In this document: one piece after another, positions 13,489 to 21,091 of the stretch
Numbering within the stretch: the stretch's first letter is position 1
How the letters are laid out: every line of letters starts with the position of its first letter
DNA from: a virus
IMG/VR virus record: IMGVR_UViG_3300042556_002536
Coordinates: 1-27,707 of that record
Length of the DNA: 27,707 bases
Strand: one strand, 5' to 3'
Made by a program: the position numbers and the translations under genes
Notes under the pieces: generated by a model
Told to the model about the DNA's origin: nothing
The model's input: the letters and a program-made list of their open reading frames with translations, nothing else
Database searches by the model: none

Positions 13489-13944
13489 TTAACTAAAATG
13501 TCTCTCGTATTGCAAAACAACTTGTGCGATCATGCTATCTATAGAACCCATGGACTTTGTTATTACAAAATGATACTCGTCTTCAGATGGCTTTTCCCAC
13601 TTAAAATCAGATGGAGCATTTGGAACTGGAGTTGGAGGAAGGGCATCCGCTTCATCAACTGTATCTACCCAAACACTCATTGTGTTTGCATATTGATCTG
13701 GGTTATCTCTAAATTGTGCCCTTGCTTCTAGTGTTGGAAAATATCCACTTGGTATATAAAGTTCAACATTATTTCTTGATGCTACCGTGCCAATAGTTCT
13801 CAACCATCTTGCAAATGGAGACTCTGTACTTGCAGTAGGCAACTCTCTATCTGTACAAAAAAACCCACCCATCTTATCTGAAAAACCTTTTGCAACTTGA
13901 TTTCTAGTTTCTGCATCTAAGCCAAAAAAATGAACAGTCCGCAT
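13489..13944 (-). CDS. Degenerate APS-kinase-fold protein
   Basis: 151 residues. VHFFGLDAETRNQVAKGFSD at the N-terminus aligns by position with a P-loop kinase start, but the glycine-rich loop and lysine are absent. VELYIPSGYFPTLEARAQFRDNPDQY followed by SVWVDTVDEAD resembles the APS kinase segment IVAFISPYxxxRExxR and its FxEVYVDTP strand. A Pro-rich linker LPPTPVPNAPSDF follows. This suggests a pseudo-enzyme or a regulatory subunit for the next gene, which lacks the lysine too. It is 1 nt downstream of the DUF7455-like gene. Moderate confidence in the fold, low in the role. Confidence 0.55.
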   Translation of the reverse strand: MRTVHFFGLDAETRNQVAKGFSDKMGGFFCTDRELPTASTESPFARWLRTIGTVASRNNVELYIPSGYFPTLEARAQFRDNPDQYANTMSVWVDTVDEADALPPTPVPNAPSDFKWEKPSEDEYHFVITKSMGSIDSMIAQVVLQYERHFS

Positions 13945-13945
13945 T

Positions 13946-14188
13946 TTAGTCTTGACCTTTCAGTTTATTCTCAACTAACTTATCTCTTTCGTCTATAATA
14001 TTAATAGCAAACTTCATAATTTTATCATATCCAACAGCATTATCTACAATTTTATTATAATGATGTGCACAAAACAATAAGTCTCCATCTAGGCCTATAG
14101 CCTTTACGTAGGCTTGTGCATTACACCTATCACATCTATCATTTAATGTCAATAGATATTCTTTTTTATCAGAGGCTGTTGTAGTCAT
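13946..14188 (-). CDS. DUF7455-like small zinc protein
   Basis: 80 residues from ATG 14188 (MTTTASDKK...). The signature DRCDRCNAQAYVKA...LDGDLLFCAHHYNK (C19, C22, C40, H42/H43) matches the actinobacterial DUF7455 family, a four-ligand zinc site of unknown function. The start at 14188 is chosen because a complete promoter (TTGATA, 17 bp, TATAAT) places +1 one base before it, and because family members begin similarly. An upstream ATG at 14233 would lie before the -35. Confidence 0.8.
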   Translation of the reverse strand: MTTTASDKKEYLLTLNDRCDRCNAQAYVKAIGLDGDLLFCAHHYNKIVDNAVGYDKIMKFAINIIDERDKLVENKLKGQD

Positions 14189-14195
14189 TAACATA

Positions 14196-14224
14196 ATTAT
14201 ACCTTTGTTTAGTAGTTGTATCAA
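14196..14224 (-). promoter_or_regulatory. Sigma70-type promoter, near-leaderless, for the DUF7455-like gene
   Basis: On the minus strand TTGATA (14224-14219) and TATAAT (14201-14196) are separated by exactly 17 bp. The predicted +1 is 14189 and the ATG is at 14188. The -10 lacks a TG extension, unlike most others here, and compensates with a good -35. Confidence 0.65.
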
Positions 14225-14257
14225 TTCTATCATATACCGCGAACTTTGTCTACTGTA

Positions 14258-14443
14258 TTATTTTTTTCTTTTATCTGTTGAATAAAATCCATCACCATTA
14301 AATACACTGGCTACGGAATCATATTTTCGAACCAGGGATACGTTGCATTTTTCACAATCGTACCCTGGATCGTTTTCCCTAATTGAGCGAACTTTTACGT
14401 ATTCTGTTTGACATTTTTTACATATATATTCATAGATGGGCAT
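14258..14443 (-). CDS. FmdB-like zinc ribbon protein
   Basis: 61 residues starting MPIYEYICKKCQTEY, the classic FmdB opening, with C8-x2-C11 and C30-x2-C33 forming one zinc ribbon. FmdB-type proteins are small putative regulators or translation-associated factors; the mechanism is not established. The C-terminus (SVFNGDGFYSTDKRKK) also follows the family, where FxGxGFYxTD is frequent. ATG 14443 shares one base with the stop of the DUF2061 gene (TAATG). Confidence 0.85.
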   Translation of the reverse strand: MPIYEYICKKCQTEYVKVRSIRENDPGYDCEKCNVSLVRKYDSVASVFNGDGFYSTDKRKK

Positions 14444-14667
14444 TAATCCACCTTTTTACCAAACCTTGACCAGGCTCTTTCATGTAAAAAAAATCCAACC
14501 ATTTCACAGGCTGTATAGATTATTGCAAATGATCCAGCATATTCCCAGTGTGCTTCACCAGTTATTGCTTTTTCAAAAAAATATACTAACGTACCAACAA
14601 AACCTATGTGTACGATAGGCCAACTAAAACTTTTATATAAACTTCTTTTTCTAGATTCTTTTTTCAT
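14443..14667 (-). CDS. DUF2061-like membrane protein
   Basis: 74 residues. KRSLYKSFSWPIVHIGFVGTLVYFF and then YTACEMVGFFLHERAWSRF match the DUF2061 pattern (KRSLxKxxxWR... LxEmxxKxxxxxxHERxW). Two hydrophobic helices, residues about 17-32 and 43-60, predict a small integral membrane protein of unknown function. It overlaps the oxidoreductase gene by 17 nt upstream and the FmdB-like gene by 1 nt downstream. Confidence 0.75.
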   Translation of the reverse strand: MKKESRKRSLYKSFSWPIVHIGFVGTLVYFFEKAITGEAHWEYAGSFAIIYTACEMVGFFLHERAWSRFGKKVD

Positions 14668-15628
14668 AAATCTTATTCCTTATCTCATCAAAGAACTCTG
14701 CAAATCTAAGTGATTCAGAGACTGGCAATACAAAAGATTTTTCTCCTCTAATATAATCAGCAAATTGTTCTGCCATTATTTTATAAGGATCGCAAGCCTC
14801 AAATTCTTCTATTACTATTTTACCATAATTATCTTCAATAATCAAGTTACTCACATTATTGTAAGAAAAATAAGCATCGTTGCCTGCTGTATATATTTTA
14901 CCCTCTGTTCCAGTAATTGTTAAATAGTCCGTTTGTTTAATGTTCATAGAGGTAACAGTTCTGCATTCTATATCATTAATTCTGTAATTGATTATTAGCG
15001 TTTCATCACAACCATCTGGATGCCAAAGGACCTTTGTTGTGATATCTTCAACAGGAGCAAAATTAGTTATCCACAATGGTGCAACTGCAGAATAAGGACC
15101 AAGGTCATAAAGACTTCCACCACCTAGTTCAGGGGTTGTTCTAATCTTATTAATATCATTAAGTTGAGAGTAGGTAGCACATGTATCAATGCTAGTTATT
15201 TGACCAATTACCCCCAAATCAATAAGTTCTTTGATTCTGACAGTTCGAGGGTGCCATCTATTCCAACTTGCTTCCATTAACAATTTTCCTGTTGATTCAG
15301 AAACCTTGATTGCTTCCTTTAATTCTTGAGCATTCATGGCTATTGGCTTTTCACACAAAACATGCTTGCCTGCTTGCATGGCCTTTATTGCCCAAGGAAT
15401 ATGTAAAGAGTTTGGTAAAGAAATATAAACTGCTTCAATTTCAGGATCATCAATCAAGTCTTGATAGTTATCATAAATTTTTCCTGTAGGAGAAAGTGCT
15501 TCTGCTCTTTTTAAATCTCTACTTGCAACACCACTAATTGTAACAGCAGAAGAATCTTGCATTGCTGGATAAAGACCTATCTTAGCAATTAAACCTGCAC
15601 CAATAAAACCGAATCTGACTTTTTCCAT
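14651..15628 (-). CDS. Gfo/Idh/MocA-family NAD(P)-dependent oxidoreductase
   Basis: 325 residues, full family length. The Rossmann start VRFGFIGAGLIAKIGLYPAM carries GxGxxA; VYISLPNSLHIPWAIKAMQAGKHVLCEKPIAMN carries the nucleotide-proximal EKP motif; GGGSLYDLGPY is the catalytic-domain loop, where a D-x-x-x-Y/H arrangement is usual. Members oxidise or reduce sugars, inositols and nucleotide sugars. In this cluster the likely role is remodelling a sugar before or after transfer, which is an inference from context. ATG 15628 shares one base with the GT60-like stop (TAATG). Confidence 0.9.
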   Translation of the reverse strand: MEKVRFGFIGAGLIAKIGLYPAMQDSSAVTISGVASRDLKRAEALSPTGKIYDNYQDLIDDPEIEAVYISLPNSLHIPWAIKAMQAGKHVLCEKPIAMNAQELKEAIKVSESTGKLLMEASWNRWHPRTVRIKELIDLGVIGQITSIDTCATYSQLNDINKIRTTPELGGGSLYDLGPYSAVAPLWITNFAPVEDITTKVLWHPDGCDETLIINYRINDIECRTVTSMNIKQTDYLTITGTEGKIYTAGNDAYFSYNNVSNLIIEDNYGKIVIEEFEACDPYKIMAEQFADYIRGEKSFVLPVSESLRFAEFFDEIRNKIYEKRI

Positions 15629-16584
15629 TATGAATATGTCTTGCTATTAATAATACTCTTTCTTATTTTCCAATAATTTTCTTCCATATCTATTTCATTA
15701 TAAAAATCTATAATACTTCTTGTATAGTTTAAAATATTAAAATATTTATTTTTACCCATTATCATTAATTTTTTAACTTCTTTTGTCATTTCGTCATCAT
15801 CTAAAACCCATATTCTGGTCCAATGATTTGGATCATTGCGATCAGTTCCAACAAACTTCCACCATCTTTCATCATATGGAAATGAGTATTTAGCATCGTT
15901 ACCAGCATAGTGAACTATATTTTCAGCATATGGGGCAACCACATCATAATTTTGGCAATACACCGCTATAGATTGTTCTGGTTCTTCAAATGGAAATCTA
16001 TGATATGAAGGAAACTTTATAGCCTTAATATCAGAACATTTTGCAAAAATAAAATTACAAGAAATATAATAGTTTTTAAAATACTTGTCATTAACTTTAT
16101 CTTTATTTAATATTGAATCAAACTCAACAACTTCACCATGTAAGTCTAATTGATCAAAATCTCCATCTACAACCCACCTTGTTTTCCAATTACGTTTACC
16201 TTGAACTTTGGCTGTAGCCTGTCTAGATATTATTCTCTTTTCATTGTTCTTAGTTAATTCTTCTATGTCATCTATTAAAGCAGTGTCCCAGTTAAGTTCA
16301 AAATCTGCATGAGCGTCTATTCCCAAGAAATACTGTTCATCTTCTATTAGACCCCTTATAGCCTCTCTAATGCCTACTATACCTGGTTGGCCTTCTGCTA
16401 TGTCTTGATCTCTAACTATTTTTACATTGTTAAACATTGATAAGTCTGGTTCTTGTTCGTAGTTTAATCCAAGCCCAAATACAATATTTTCAGGGTAATA
16501 AGCAGTATCTAAAATATGATTCATAGTATCTACTAGATGAGTATCTTCCCATGCTGGAATCGACACAAATATTTTATTATTCAT
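15628..16584 (-). CDS. GT60-like (PF11397, Skp1 GlcNAc-transferase type) glycosyltransferase
   Basis: 318 residues from ATG 16584 (TAATG overlap with the carbamoyltransferase). The N-terminal region KIFVSIPAWEDTHLVDTMNHIL and ENIVFGLGL, then YFLGIDAHADFELNWDTALI (the D-x-H metal/donor motif) and IISRQATA, follow the PF11397 GlcNAc-transferase family. Later RFPFEEPEQSIAVYCQNYDVVAPYAENIVHYAG matches its acidic GEE-type and C-terminal His region. In eukaryotic Skp1 this family adds GlcNAc to hydroxyproline. The acceptor here is unknown. A possible internal promoter TGATATAAT lies 37 nt upstream. Confidence 0.75.
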   Translation of the reverse strand: MNNKIFVSIPAWEDTHLVDTMNHILDTAYYPENIVFGLGLNYEQEPDLSMFNNVKIVRDQDIAEGQPGIVGIREAIRGLIEDEQYFLGIDAHADFELNWDTALIDDIEELTKNNEKRIISRQATAKVQGKRNWKTRWVVDGDFDQLDLHGEVVEFDSILNKDKVNDKYFKNYYISCNFIFAKCSDIKAIKFPSYHRFPFEEPEQSIAVYCQNYDVVAPYAENIVHYAGNDAKYSFPYDERWWKFVGTDRNDPNHWTRIWVLDDDEMTKEVKKLMIMGKNKYFNILNYTRSIIDFYNEIDMEENYWKIRKSIINSKTYS

Positions 16585-18014
16585 TATATTATCTTTGCTC
16601 CGTATGTTTGTTCCCAATTAATTATATCACTCTCATCATTAAGTAATGGCTGACCTTTAATATTTAAACTGGTATTTAATAAAACTGGTACCTTTGATAT
16701 TTTGTACCATCTAGATAACAAATCGTATAGCCCAGGATGCTGATCCTTATTTACAGTCTGAACCCTAGAGGTTCCATCTTTATGAACAACGGACGGTATC
16801 AAATCTGGCTTTAAACACTTAACTGCATACTGCATATAAGGACTTGTAAAATTCATATCAAACCATTTACTTGCATGTTCTTCCATCACAACTGGTGCAA
16901 AAGGTCTAAAGAGTTCACGCTTTTTAATATTATTAACCTTATCCTTAATGTTTGGATCTCGAGGGTCTGCCAATATACTTCTATTACCTAATGCTCTTGG
17001 TCCGTATTCTGCTCTTCCACTCGCTACCGCCGCAATTCCGTTATTTACTATTTCATTTAATGCTGCATATACTGGATAGTTATCTCCCAAATCATATCCA
17101 AGAAATGGTGTCTTAAAATCAATATGCTTTCCGTACAGTGCTGCTGCTGCACCCAAAGAACTTCCAGCATCCCCAGGGTTAGGCATAATCCAGATGTCAT
17201 CAAATATATTCCACAACAACGTGTTAGCAGAACAATTAAGAGCACAACCACCCATAAAAACTAATTTATTTTTCTTGGTTATTTTTTTTGCCATATACAT
17301 AAAATCTATTAACTTTATTTGATAAACTTCTTGCACTGCTGCTGCAATATCAAATCTATCTTGTTCGTGAATCTCCATACCCCAATCAAAAATTCCTTTA
17401 TGAAAATTATATTTTTGATAACCAATTGATGGAAAGTACTCTAAAACTTTTTTAAGATATTTTTGTTTATCCCCATAAGCGGCCATGCCCATCATTATGT
17501 ACTCCTCTTGGTTTGGCATCAGGCCAATCAATTGAGTAAAAGCAGAATAAAACAAACCAAAACTAAAAGGATAATTATCTTTGTACATTAACTTAATATC
17601 ATTTCCTTCTCCAGTCCAAATGGTAGAGGTATTAAACTCTCCAATTGAATCAAGCACTACAATTGCTGCATCATCAAACTTGCTAGTATAGTACCCTGCT
17701 GCAGCATGCGAGTAATGGTGTTTAAAGTTAGTTCTTGGTATTGCATTAAGATAGGTATGTTCAAACCAAGGCTTGCCGCCACCAAAACCACCACGAGTTG
17801 CAACTCTCAGTTTTTTTAAAAAAGGATTTTCATAGTAGGCTATTTGATCTGGAATCCCATACTCCAATGCATTATCTATTAAATCCTTATTAGTAAACCA
17901 ATCGTTTTTAATTTTGCTATATCTTTCTGCATGCCCAGAAAATAAGACTTCATTGTTTTTAATTAAAGATATAGAAGCATCATGAGTTGTTTCATTAATT
18001 CCCATTATTAGCAT
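16584..18014 (-). CDS. O-carbamoyltransferase, NodU/CmcH/TobZ family
   Basis: 476 residues, close to the family length of about 500-580 though shorter. MLIMGINETTHDASISL opens the Kae1-like domain; NFKHHYSHAAAGYY carries the metal-binding histidines (H99-H103); MGGCALNCSANT and GRAEYGPRALGNRSILADPRDP are the nucleotide and YrdC-like signature segments; LLNTSLNIKGQPLL closes the family pattern. These enzymes transfer a carbamoyl group from carbamoyl phosphate to a sugar hydroxyl. The start at 18014 has GGAG 8 nt upstream and overlaps the SGNH-like gene by 20 nt. Confidence 0.92.
   Translation of the reverse strand: MLIMGINETTHDASISLIKNNEVLFSGHAERYSKIKNDWFTNKDLIDNALEYGIPDQIAYYENPFLKKLRVATRGGFGGGKPWFEHTYLNAIPRTNFKHHYSHAAAGYYTSKFDDAAIVVLDSIGEFNTSTIWTGEGNDIKLMYKDNYPFSFGLFYSAFTQLIGLMPNQEEYIMMGMAAYGDKQKYLKKVLEYFPSIGYQKYNFHKGIFDWGMEIHEQDRFDIAAAVQEVYQIKLIDFMYMAKKITKKNKLVFMGGCALNCSANTLLWNIFDDIWIMPNPGDAGSSLGAAAALYGKHIDFKTPFLGYDLGDNYPVYAALNEIVNNGIAAVASGRAEYGPRALGNRSILADPRDPNIKDKVNNIKKRELFRPFAPVVMEEHASKWFDMNFTSPYMQYAVKCLKPDLIPSVVHKDGTSRVQTVNKDQHPGLYDLLSRWYKISKVPVLLNTSLNIKGQPLLNDESDIINWEQTYGAKII
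16621..16629 (-). promoter_or_regulatory. Possible internal promoter TGATATAAT before the GT60-like gene
   Basis: TGATATAAT reads from 16629 to 16621 on the minus strand, inside the end of the carbamoyltransferase gene. Predicted +1 is near 16614, giving a 30-nt leader with ACGGAG before ATG 16584. It could let the glycosyltransferase be expressed without the upstream genes, but it is inside coding sequence and may be chance. Confidence 0.35.
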
Positions 18015-18822
18015 CTGTGTACTCCGTTCTATCTAAAAATTCTATAGACCATGCGTGATGTGCAGCCTCGCTTGGATGACTGCTGTCATTTCCTAAAATT
18101 GTCATAGAAGGATCAACATCCTGTATATACCTAAAAGTATTATCAGCAAATCTTTTATTATCTATTTGATAATAAGTATCAAAAGATTCTTTCATATTAT
18201 TATGTGTTTTAATTTCATAATCATATATATCCAAATAAATAAAATCAGTTACTCCTGGAACAGTATCAACCCAAGATGTTGTAATTAATTTAATATTTTT
18301 ATTTTTACAATAACTGTCCAATATGCTGTATAAATTATATACAAATAAATCTACGATTGTTCCATCTCTACCATCGTTAGTATTAAATTTATTCCAATCT
18401 CTACCGTAATTAGAAAAAAGAATAAATATATAATCTGGATCAGAATATTTTGCAATATATTTAAAAACATTTAAAAGTATTTCTATTGGCGACCCACCAG
18501 ATAAACTTACATTAAAATATCCACTACACTTTTCTTTTTTATTTATCTCATCATACACTTTATAAGACCAACTTTTTTTAATATTATCCACTCCACAACC
18601 TGCTGTTATTGAACATCCAGCAAACAATAAATGTTTTTTATTATTATGTATTTTTGTAAAGTCATCACTAAAATAATAATTATAAAGATTGCTTTCAGAA
18701 TTTGATTTTAAAAATGGTCCAACTATATCTTTGTCTTTTGTTAATAAATGTTGAAAATATTGAGGAGTATCTTTTTTTTGTTGTTCAATTATTCTTTTAT
18801 AACTATCTGCATAATTGTTCAT
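17995..18822 (-). CDS. SGNH/GDSL-like hydrolase or acyltransferase (copy 1)
   Basis: 275 residues. Block I is KHLLFAGCSITAGCGV (Ser in GCSIT), block II NVSLSGGSP (Gly), block III DYIFILFSNYGRD (Asn), block V NDSSHPSEAAHHAW (Asp and His in D-x-x-H). These are the four SGNH signatures, so the protein should be an esterase or acyl/acetyl-transferase acting on a glycan or small substrate. No signal peptide or membrane helix is visible. The ATG at 18822 follows a 68-nt AT-rich spacer with no clear promoter. It overlaps the carbamoyltransferase start by 20 nt. Confidence 0.72.
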   Translation of the reverse strand: MNNYADSYKRIIEQQKKDTPQYFQHLLTKDKDIVGPFLKSNSESNLYNYYFSDDFTKIHNNKKHLLFAGCSITAGCGVDNIKKSWSYKVYDEINKKEKCSGYFNVSLSGGSPIEILLNVFKYIAKYSDPDYIFILFSNYGRDWNKFNTNDGRDGTIVDLFVYNLYSILDSYCKNKNIKLITTSWVDTVPGVTDFIYLDIYDYEIKTHNNMKESFDTYYQIDNKRFADNTFRYIQDVDPSMTILGNDSSHPSEAAHHAWSIEFLDRTEYTDANNGN

Positions 18823-18890
18823 ATTAATAAATAAAATCTCTTTTTTTAAAATGTTTTTTATTTTTTCTCAACCAAAAATAAAACTTTATT

Positions 18891-19781
18891 TTATATATTA
18901 TTTTTTTCATCTAAATACCTTTCGTAAAAATATTCACTCCACGCATTATGATAGGCAATTCCGTAATGTTTAGATCCATCCAATGTTTCCATTAAATCTT
19001 TTCTGTCTTTATTCTGTTTACAGTAGTCATATAATTTTTTAGAAAATTTTAAACTATCTATATTTTTAAAAGTATCAACATTTTTTTCTAACAACACACA
19101 TTGTTCATAAGGATTTCTAACTCCAAATTCAAAATAAGAATCTTCAGCACTTGGACGCATATACCCATTTTCATCAACAAACATATAATTTGGTTTTATT
19201 ATATTTAAATCATTTTTAATTTTATGCCAAGATAAATCTTGTTCAGGAATAACCCAAGTAGTTGATATCAATTTTATATTATTAGATACACAATAATCTT
19301 CAAATTGTTTATAAAATTCAATAACAAATGGAGTAAGAAGTATGTCTGGATTTTTTAAATATCTAAAATCTCTTTCAAGATCTGGTAATAATAAAAATAT
19401 TACATCTGGTTTTGTATATTGTCTTATATATCTATATACATTTGTTATTATTTCTATTATGCTTGCACCTTCAACTCCAAGATTAAAATATCCGCTAAGG
19501 GGTTCTTCTGATAAAAGTTTATTGTATAATATATGACTCCAAACCTCTTCATATTTACTTCCATAACCAAATGTATGTGAGCAGCCAGCAAACAATATAT
19601 GTTTTTTAGAATGTGTTTTTATAAATTCTTCACATCTAAATCCTTGTTTATTTGTTACAAAAGAATAATTTAATTTTTTAAAATTTTCAACATCTTTAAC
19701 ATTGCCTTTATCTACTAAAAACTCATTTAATTTATTGCTATATCGAATACTAGCGTGTAAGATTTCTTGCTCAAAAGTCAT
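18891..19781 (-). CDS. SGNH/GDSL-like protein (copy 2)
   Basis: 296 residues, a paralogue of the downstream gene. Matching segments are KHILFAGCSHTFGYG (block I), NLGVEGAS (block II), DVIFLLLPDLERD (block III, where the expected Asn is not evident) and DGSKHYGIAYHNAW (block V). In block V the acidic residue is one position earlier relative to the His than in copy 1, and block III lacks N, so catalysis may be altered. It starts at 19781 with a 1-nt overlap with the oxygenase stop. An AT-only hairpin follows the gene in the 68-nt gap to 18823. Confidence 0.65.
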   Translation of the reverse strand: MTFEQEILHASIRYSNKLNEFLVDKGNVKDVENFKKLNYSFVTNKQGFRCEEFIKTHSKKHILFAGCSHTFGYGSKYEEVWSHILYNKLLSEEPLSGYFNLGVEGASIIEIITNVYRYIRQYTKPDVIFLLLPDLERDFRYLKNPDILLTPFVIEFYKQFEDYCVSNNIKLISTTWVIPEQDLSWHKIKNDLNIIKPNYMFVDENGYMRPSAEDSYFEFGVRNPYEQCVLLEKNVDTFKNIDSLKFSKKLYDYCKQNKDRKDLMETLDGSKHYGIAYHNAWSEYFYERYLDEKNNI

Positions 19782-20455
19782 TATTCTTGTCCAGTAGAGT
19801 TTCTAATCATGTGCGATGGCACATTATGAAACCAAGTAGGCAAAGCATATCTTGGTCCTTTTAAAACAGAATCAACTTCATGAACATATAAAAAGTTAGA
19901 TGGAAAAAAAACAATACTGCCTGCTGATGGTTTAATAGTCACATTAGATTGTTTAAAAGTTATTTCTCCACCAACATAATCATCGTTAAGGTATAGCAAT
20001 ACAGATAAAACCCTAGTACTTACACCTTGGTCTTGATGTGGTGGCAAGTATCCAGATTTGTCATATCTTAATAAACTAGTTGCGTGCTCTTTTGCTTTAA
20101 CATTTTTTTGTGCAAATGGATATAATTTTGTTGAATAGTGCAACAGTGCTTCATCAATTGACCCATGTATTCTAGAAGATATGTTTCTTTGTTCATCTTT
20201 AAAAGCATCATCATCTGATATTTGTTCCATAGTTGGAATAAATTTTTGCCAACAAAATATTTCTTTTGTTCCAGCACTATCATTAATCCAAGGAGACCAA
20301 GGTTGAACAACTGTTCTCTGTTTAATATCTTCAGAACTATTCAAAAACCTTTCTTCTAGGTCTTCTATGTTTCTTATAATCTGATCAGTATTTTTTACAA
20401 TATTCTTATAATATACTAAACCTAAATCTAATACTTCATGATCTATTGAACTCAC
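19781..20455 (-). CDS. 2OG-Fe(II) oxygenase, prolyl-4-hydroxylase-like (copy 5)
   Basis: 224 residues with H140-Q-D142, distal H192 (YVHEVDS) and R202 (GPRYALPTWF). LNDDYVGGEITFKQSNVTIKPSAG is the core. Its N-terminal 60 residues are longer than in copy 6 and unrelated by eye. The start at 20455 lies 20 nt inside copy 6, so the two oxygenases are co-expressed as a pair immediately upstream of the SGNH and glycosylation genes. Confidence 0.88.
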   Translation of the reverse strand: MSSIDHEVLDLGLVYYKNIVKNTDQIIRNIEDLEERFLNSSEDIKQRTVVQPWSPWINDSAGTKEIFCWQKFIPTMEQISDDDAFKDEQRNISSRIHGSIDEALLHYSTKLYPFAQKNVKAKEHATSLLRYDKSGYLPPHQDQGVSTRVLSVLLYLNDDYVGGEITFKQSNVTIKPSAGSIVFFPSNFLYVHEVDSVLKGPRYALPTWFHNVPSHMIRNSTGQE

Positions 20456-21062
20456 GTTCTGCAGCCTCTCTTTCTAATGGATACTCTACGGCTTGCCAAG
20501 TTGGATTCTTATCTTCCCCCAAGAAATCTGGATCTGCATGTTCTGGAAGTGATGTGTGCATATATAGTGCAGTGTATCTATGACCTTCAGTTACTTCAGT
20601 GATACCGTGAATATATTCTGTACCAGAACTTGGAAAGAATACTGCAGAATATTTTTTAGGCTGGTATACAAAATCTTGATTAGGAAAAAATATTTTACCA
20701 CCTTGGTATTCTGGAGTTTCGTTTAAATAAATTATTGTACTAAATTCTATAAATGGCTCTGGACCTTGTGCATCTAAGTGTAGGCCACCCCTTGTACCCT
20801 TTGTCCAGTGTGATCCAAAACCTTTAAACACATATATTGGATTAAGAAATCCATTAAAAGACCTGTGTATTTCATTAGACTTATTGCCATACTTAATCAT
20901 AATATCCATGACCGTTTTATTGTATGGTAATGATGTACCACCATATCTTTTACTATAGTATTCTGGATACGGATTAACTTCTGATGGGTTGTGTTGTTCC
21001 CTTATTAGGGTATCTGCGTCTTCCTTGGTTATGAAATTATCCACTACCGCGATTCTATGCAT
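20436..21062 (-). CDS. 2OG-Fe(II) oxygenase, prolyl-4-hydroxylase-like (copy 6)
   Basis: 208 residues with H95-L-D97 (GGLHLDAQG), distal H152 (YIHGITE) and R162 (GHRYTALYMH). The core region YLNETPEYQGGKIFFPNQDFVYQPKKYS differs from the other copies by a longer NETPEYQGG loop. A TGATATAAT extended -10 at 21091-21083 gives a leader of about 14 nt with AGGA before ATG 21062, so this gene begins a transcript that probably covers the following decoration genes. Confidence 0.88.
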   Translation of the reverse strand: MHRIAVVDNFITKEDADTLIREQHNPSEVNPYPEYYSKRYGGTSLPYNKTVMDIMIKYGNKSNEIHRSFNGFLNPIYVFKGFGSHWTKGTRGGLHLDAQGPEPFIEFSTIIYLNETPEYQGGKIFFPNQDFVYQPKKYSAVFFPSSGTEYIHGITEVTEGHRYTALYMHTSLPEHADPDFLGEDKNPTWQAVEYPLEREAAEREFNRS

Positions 21063-21082
21063 ACTGTTCCTGTCTTTTCTCT

Positions 21083-21091
21083 ATTATATCA
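21083..21091 (-). promoter_or_regulatory. Extended -10 promoter TGATATAAT upstream of 21062
   Basis: TGATATAAT from 21091 to 21083 on the minus strand, just before the glycosyltransferase stop. Predicted +1 is near 21076, followed by a short leader with AGGAACAGT before ATG. It marks the head of the oxygenase-SGNH-carbamoyltransferase-GT60 run. Confidence 0.62.

Noticed and set aside
18823-18890. AT-rich gap as a strong terminator or small RNA
   Set aside because: The only hairpin is ATAAAA/TTTTAT without G-C pairs; I see no clear promoter or conserved structure.
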